Assembly: GCA_964425595.1 (NCBI GenBank) | Contig: CAYRMW010000070.1 | Span: 1-8,975 of the forward strand | Direction of reading: 5' to 3' | Length of the DNA: 8,975 bases | From: Caccovicinus sp964425595 | Lineage (GTDB): Bacteria > Bacillota > Clostridia > Lachnospirales > Lachnospiraceae | Part shown: piece by piece, positions 6,427 to 8,975 of the stretch | Layout of the letters: each line of letters opens with the position of its first letter | Numbering within the stretch: the first letter of the stretch is position 1 | Program-made: the position numbers and the translations under genes | Notes under the pieces: model-generated | The model's database searches: none | Told to the model about the DNA's origin: nothing | The model's input: only the letters and a program-made list of their open reading frames with translations

Positions 6427-7466
6427 TCAGCCTAACTCAGCAAAATACTTAATGGTGCGTACCATCTGGCTGGTATAGGAGTTCTCGTTATCGTACCAGG
6501 AAACTACCTGAACTTCGTATAAGTCATCAGCGATCTTGCAAACCATGGTCTGGGTAGCGTCAAATAAGGAACCGTACTTCATGCCGATCACGTCAGAGGA
6601 TACGATCGGATCCTCATTGTAGCCGAAGGACTCAGAAGCAGCAGCCTTCATCGCGGCGTTGATGCCTTCCTTGGTCACATCGGTGCCCTTAACTACCGCG
6701 GTTAAGATCGTAGTGGAGCCGGTCGTTACCGGAACACGCTGTGCGGAACCGATCAGCTTTCCGTTTAACTCAGGAATAACCAGGCCGATCGCCTTCGCAG
6801 CACCGGTGCTGTTGGGAACGATGTTGGCAGCGCCTGCTCTTGCTCTTCTTAAGTCACCCTTTCTGTGCGGGCCATCCAGGATCATCTGATCACCGGTGTA
6901 AGCATGAATGGTGCTCATGATACCGGACTGAACCGGAGCGTAGTCATTCAGTGCCTTTGCCATAGGAGCCAGGCAGTTGGTGGTGCAGGAAGCCGCGGAG
7001 ATGATCTGGTCATCCGTCGTCAAGGTCTTCTCATTTACCGAGTAAACGATGGTCTTTAAGTCGTTTCCGGCAGGAGCGGAAATAACAACCTTCTTGGCGC
7101 CGGCATCGATATGTGCCTGTGCCTTATCCTTGGAGCAGTAGAATCCGGTGCACTCCAGCACAACATCCACGCCTAACTCACCCCAGGGAAGATCCGCTGC
7201 CTTCGGCTCCTTGTAGATGGTGATCTTCTTGNNNNNNNNNNGTCAACGGTGATCGAATCCTCACCGGCCTCTACGGTGTGCTTGCCCTCGCCGATATGTC
7301 CGCAGTACCCGCCCTGTGCCGTATCATACTTTAACAGGTTAGCTAACATCTTCGGATCGGTTAAGTCATTGATCGCTACTACATCATATCCTTCTGCCCC
7401 GAACATCTGACGGAAAGCCAGACGGCCGATACGTCCAAAACCATTAATCGCTACTTTTACTGCCAT
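6427..7466 (-). CDS. gap: Glyceraldehyde-3-phosphate dehydrogenase, type I (interrupted by a sequencing gap)
   Basis: Gap oxidises and phosphorylates glyceraldehyde 3-phosphate to 1,3-bisphosphoglycerate with NAD+, as a cytoplasmic tetramer. The ATG at 7466 has AGGAGG (7476-7481) 9 nt upstream. The N-terminal part (75 residues) has the NAD-binding INGFGRIGR (7-15) and ends ITVD at the Ns. After the Ns the protein resumes KKITIYKEPKAADLPWGELG and continues to the C-terminus FAELG. The catalytic segment SAASCTTNC holds the active-site Cys (about 158) and HAYTGDQ the partner His (about 185); NSTGAAKA and WYDNENSYT are also present. The two halves are in different frames as drawn, but only because 10 Ns is not the true gap length. 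A normal gene would have VDGKKI here, needing two missing bases, for about 343 residues. I infer an intact first gene of the glycolytic unit. Confidence 0.96.
7232..7241. other. Assembly gap (10 Ns) inside gap
   Basis: Ten undetermined bases. The frame on either side of the run is coherent with GAPDH only if the number of bases is 2 modulo 3, which 10 is not, so the run is a placeholder or a mis-estimated join. Confidence 0.97.
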
Positions 7467-7524
7467 GATTGAATTCCTCCTATTATTTATTAAAAATTTG
7501 TTAAATAATAATCAACCTCTTCAT

Positions 7525-7553
7525 ATTGTAACCAATTTCATTTGAAATGGCAA
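7525..7553 (-). promoter_or_regulatory. Sigma-A promoter of gap
   Basis: On the minus strand, -35 TTGCCA (7548-7553), a 17-bp spacer and -10 TACAAT (7525-7530); both boxes match five of six. The start would be near 7518, giving a leader of about 50 nt. A very AT-rich block (7576-7599) lies upstream, somewhat far for an UP element. Confidence 0.8.
7532..7550. promoter_or_regulatory. Operator-like palindrome in the gap promoter spacer
   Basis: Between the -35 and -10 boxes the plus strand reads CCAATTTCATTTGAAATGG. Its core ATTTC, 4 bases, GAAAT is a perfect inverted repeat, and the flanking CCA and TGG extend it to near-perfect arms with one bulged base. A repressor bound here would block RNA polymerase. 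No regulator gene is in the window, so this is inference from position and symmetry. Confidence 0.4.
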
Positions 7554-7558
7554 GCCCT

Positions 7559-7572
7559 TTTTACAGGAATTC
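7559..7572. repeat. 14-bp element shared with the gpmI promoter (copy 2)
   Basis: TTTTACAGGAATTC is identical to 4171-4184 and overlaps the 12-bp palindrome CAGGAATTCCTG (7564-7575). It starts 6 bp upstream of the gap -35 box. The gpmI copy keeps only one half of the palindrome. Confidence 0.4.
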
Positions 7573-7575
7573 CTG
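7564..7575. promoter_or_regulatory. 12-bp perfect palindrome upstream of the gap -35 box
   Basis: CAGGAATTCCTG is a perfect inverted repeat 10 bp upstream of the -35 hexamer, where an activator or a second operator could sit. It could also form a weak 4-bp hairpin followed by a plus-strand T-rich run, but no plus-strand gene feeds it, so a terminator role is unlikely. Confidence 0.4.
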
Positions 7576-7602
7576 ATTTTATATTTTTTTTACTATTTTG
7601 GG

Positions 7603-8397
7603 TCATCGCTCTTCCACATCTTCTTTAAATTGCATCCAGGCCTCCTCATTCTCCACAAAATACAGAGGGCAGGCCTTTCCGCTGACGTCGTAATGACGTA
7701 TCACACTCTCCCGTCCGATGCCTGCCGCATCGCAGAGCCATGCGGTAAGCCTGACCAGGGAAGCATAAGTAGCCTCTGTGAACTCTCCCGTTTCGTCCGG
7801 ATGGCAGCATTCGATGGCGATGGTGTCAAAATTCCGGTCATTGGAAGCGTAAGCGATCTCGTCAATGGGGATGCACTGGATAATCTCCCCGTCTAGGCCG
7901 ATCACAAAATGCGCACTGGCGCTTATGGCCCCATCTTCGTCCTGATCGGCCAGCCGATCAAAATAATTTCGGTTCTCCTCTGCCGTAGAGCCCGGATTCG
8001 CCACGTAGTGGATAACGATGTCATTCACCTCCCGAAGGGTCACTGCCGGCCGGGAGTAAATATTTTTCCGGATCAGATCCTGTTCGATCCAGTCCGGCAT
8101 CTCAACAGCGGACAGATCTGTCCCGGATCCGGTCTTTCTTCCCCATCGGTACCATCCGGTCCCTACCCCGGCAAAAAAGGCGAAAACGACTACCAACACG
8201 CCGCATAGAAACGACCGCATCACACCGCGGCAGCCTCCCCGTCTCTTCGTGCTCTTTTTCCGTCCCCGCTCCCGTTCATCTCTCCGGCGCCCTGCGCTTT
8301 CTTCCGGGGCCGGACGGCGCCCTCTCCGTTCCTCCCCTGCTGTCTTCCTTCGCCTCGTCCCCGCGGAAAAAACCTGGATCCCTTCCTCTTCCCTCAT
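7603..8397 (-). CDS. Membrane-anchored N-acetylmuramoyl-L-alanine amidase (Amidase_2/PGRP fold)
   Basis: This is a predicted zinc amidase that cuts the bond between N-acetylmuramic acid and the stem peptide of peptidoglycan. It has 264 residues in three parts. Residues 1-59 are a cytoplasmic tail unusually rich in Arg and Lys (21 of the first 60 residues). Residues 61-82 (FLCGVLVVVFAFFAGVGTGW) are one membrane helix, with the positive-inside rule placing the rest outside. The amidase domain spans about 118-255. Likely zinc ligands are H130 (IVIHYVANPG), H235 (VIRHYDVSGKACP) and C243; SAHFVIG (161-167) and TIAIECCHPDE are further family signatures. The start is fixed by GGAGGA 7 nt upstream. 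A promoter-like sequence lies ahead of it. It is 136 bp upstream of gap with no terminator seen between, but gap has its own promoter, so a functional link to glycolysis is not implied. The true role (autolysin, recycling, sporulation or germination) is unknown. Confidence 0.88.
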   Translation of the reverse strand: MREEEGIQVFSAGTRRRKTAGEERRGRRPAPEESAGRRRDERERGRKKSTKRRGGCRGVMRSFLCGVLVVVFAFFAGVGTGWYRWGRKTGSGTDLSAVEMPDWIEQDLIRKNIYSRPAVTLREVNDIVIHYVANPGSTAEENRNYFDRLADQDEDGAISASAHFVIGLDGEIIQCIPIDEIAYASNDRNFDTIAIECCHPDETGEFTEATYASLVRLTAWLCDAAGIGRESVIRHYDVSGKACPLYFVENEEAWMQFKEDVEER

Positions 8398-8403
8398 CGC
8401 TCG

Positions 8404-8409
8404 TCCTCC
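8404..8409 (-). promoter_or_regulatory. Ribosome binding site fixing the amidase start
   Basis: GGAGGA on the minus strand stands 6-7 nt before the ATG at 8397. It supports inclusion of the Arg-rich N-terminal tail rather than a later start at the Met near residue 60. Confidence 0.75.
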
Positions 8410-8472
8410 TCGTCCAGGCTGGAAAACGCCATGAACAGCAGCCGAAAACAGCCGCCCTGCCCGACTGCTTTC

Positions 8473-8502
8473 ATTTTATCATCATCAAACAGGGATATTC
8501 AA
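8473..8502 (-). promoter_or_regulatory. Possible promoter of the amidase gene
   Basis: On the minus strand, TTGAAT (8497-8502), an 18-bp spacer and TAAAAT (8473-8478) match four and five of six consensus bases. It lies about 75 nt ahead of the amidase start. Support is moderate, as the DNA here is AT-rich. Confidence 0.5.
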
Positions 8503-8545
8503 TAAATTTTTGCTGAAATTTCTTCCTTTTTCTTCATTTTACCAC

Positions 8546-8574
8546 TACACAAATTGAAAAATATCATGTATAAT
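8546..8574 (+). promoter_or_regulatory. Promoter of tRNA-Ser
   Basis: A perfect -10 TATAAT (8569-8574) with TACACA (8546-8551, four of six) 17 bp upstream. Transcription would start near 8581, giving a 46-nt 5' leader to be removed by RNase P. It diverges from the amidase promoter. Confidence 0.7.
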
Positions 8575-8626
8575 GAGTGAGTTGCAAGTGTTCCCGGGAC
8601 TCTTCTTTCCTGCGGCACGGACATAA

Positions 8627-8714
8627 GGAGACGTATCGAAGTGGCCATAACGAGCTTGACTCGAAATCAAGTTGTCGGGTAACCGGCACGTGGGTTCGAA
8701 TCCCACCGTCTCCG
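8627..8714 (+). tRNA. tRNA-Ser, anticodon CGA (reads UCG)
   Basis: The 88-nt gene folds as a class II tRNA. The acceptor stem GGAGACG (8627-8633) pairs with CGTCTCC (8707-8713), with G as discriminator at 8714. The anticodon stem is CTTGA/TCAAG (8655-8659, 8667-8671) with loop CTCGAAA, giving anticodon CGA at 8662-8664. The long variable arm TGTCGG/CCGGCA is typical of serine tRNAs. The T arm is GTGGG-TTCGAAT-CCCAC (8690-8706). CCA is not encoded, so it must be added enzymatically. Confidence 0.97.
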
Positions 8715-8718
8715 CTAT

Positions 8719-8757
8719 GAAGCCAGCGATGTTCGCACATTGCTGGCTTCTTCTTTT
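8719..8757 (+). terminator. Rho-independent terminator after tRNA-Ser
   Basis: GAAGCCAGC (8719-8727) pairs with GCTGGCTTC (8742-8750), then a G-U pair and ATGT with ACAT, around the loop TCGC. This is a 14-bp stem with a 4-base loop, followed by TTCTTTT. It begins 5 nt after the tRNA. Confidence 0.9.
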
Positions 8758-8975
8758 ATCTTGGAAGCCAGCCAAAAGCCGCTCCCTGACGAACGAAACA
8801 ATCGGAAGCGTTCGCAGGCTGGACTTTGTTTTTGTTGTATCCGCCGCTACGAGAACGCGTTTTCCATCAATATCACAGGATGTTGCTGTGTGCCGGATCG
8901 TGATGGTGTCATGCTCAAAGTCTATGGCATCCCATTTGAGTCCGATAACCTCGCTACGGCGAAGCCCATAGAATG
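8758..8975 (-). pseudogene. Tyrosine recombinase (integrase) fragment, 3' end lost, 5' end off the window
   Basis: The minus-strand frame, entering from the right edge, reads FYGLRRSEVIGLKWDAIDFE, then a HDTITIRHTA strand, a DGKRVLV segment, DTTKTKSSLRTLPIV and SFVRERLLA. This is the start of the catalytic domain of a tyrosine recombinase (phage integrase family). The first catalytic Arg is in GLRRSE and the conserved beta-hairpin Lys in TKTKSS. Normal relatives continue for roughly 100 or more residues with the HxxR box and the nucleophile Tyr. Here similarity stops near 8758, where the frame runs into the tRNA-Ser terminator and then antisense through the tRNA to a stop at 8545. With no HxxR and no catalytic Tyr it cannot be an active recombinase. 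Location beside a tRNA suggests the decayed end of an integrated element. The 5' part and the rest of any element lie outside the window. Confidence 0.85.

Noticed and set aside
7558..7590. Plus-strand terminator at the palindrome upstream of gap
   Set aside because: The possible stem is only 4 bp around AATT and no plus-strand gene precedes it; a DNA-binding site is the simpler reading.
8545..8757. Minus-strand coding continuation after the integrase fragment
   Set aside because: The translated text is the antisense of the tRNA-Ser gene and its terminator and leader, so it is not a real protein segment.
1..8975. CRISPR array, toxin-antitoxin pair, defence genes or insertion-sequence ends
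   Set aside because: No regularly spaced repeats, no small paired genes with such features, no transposase, and no terminal inverted repeats were seen. The only mobile-element trace is the recombinase fragment at the right edge.

Overview
The window looks like chromosomal DNA from an anaerobic Firmicute, most likely of the Lachnospiraceae / Clostridium cluster XIVa type. The basis is the character of the glycolytic proteins (Gap, Pgk, TpiA and a 513-residue cofactor-independent phosphoglycerate mutase), strong AGGAGG-type ribosome sites, canonical sigma-A promoters with 17-bp spacers, and a tRNA without encoded CCA. This is recognition from memory, not a database search. A run of 10 Ns inside gap shows the sequence is a draft assembly.

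All protein genes lie on the minus strand, so the biological order is right to left. At the right edge is the 3'-truncated remnant of a tyrosine recombinase (8758-8975). It abuts a plus-strand tRNA-Ser(CGA) that has its own promoter and a strong terminator. Next comes a membrane-anchored N-acetylmuramoyl-L-alanine amidase-like protein (7603-8397). The core of the window is a glycolytic cluster: gap (6427-7466, interrupted by the N run), pgk (5109-6323), tpiA (4268-5029) and gpmI (2551-4092). A HAD-family phosphatase follows (1771-2472). The left end carries two branched-chain amino acid genes: ilvN (1007-1513) and ilvC (1-838, cut by the window edge).

The cluster covers the lower-glycolysis steps from triose phosphates to 2-phosphoglycerate; no enolase gene or CggR-type repressor gene is in view. 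Transcription appears to be in units. gap has a sigma-A promoter with palindromic elements. A terminator-type hairpin lies in the gap-pgk spacer and could reduce or regulate expression of pgk-tpiA. A clear terminator follows tpiA, and gpmI (probably with the HAD gene) restarts from its own promoter. ilvN restarts from a near-consensus promoter and probably carries ilvC. IlvN is the regulatory subunit of acetohydroxyacid synthase, whose product is the substrate of IlvC.

Most of the window is ordinary housekeeping DNA, and I do not see an undescribed multi-gene system. The points worth a second look are regulatory: end-to-end hairpins between gap and pgk, a 14-bp element shared by the gap and gpmI promoters, a possible leaderless 30-codon upstream ORF overlapping the ilvN start, and the recombinase remnant whose frame runs antisense through the tRNA.
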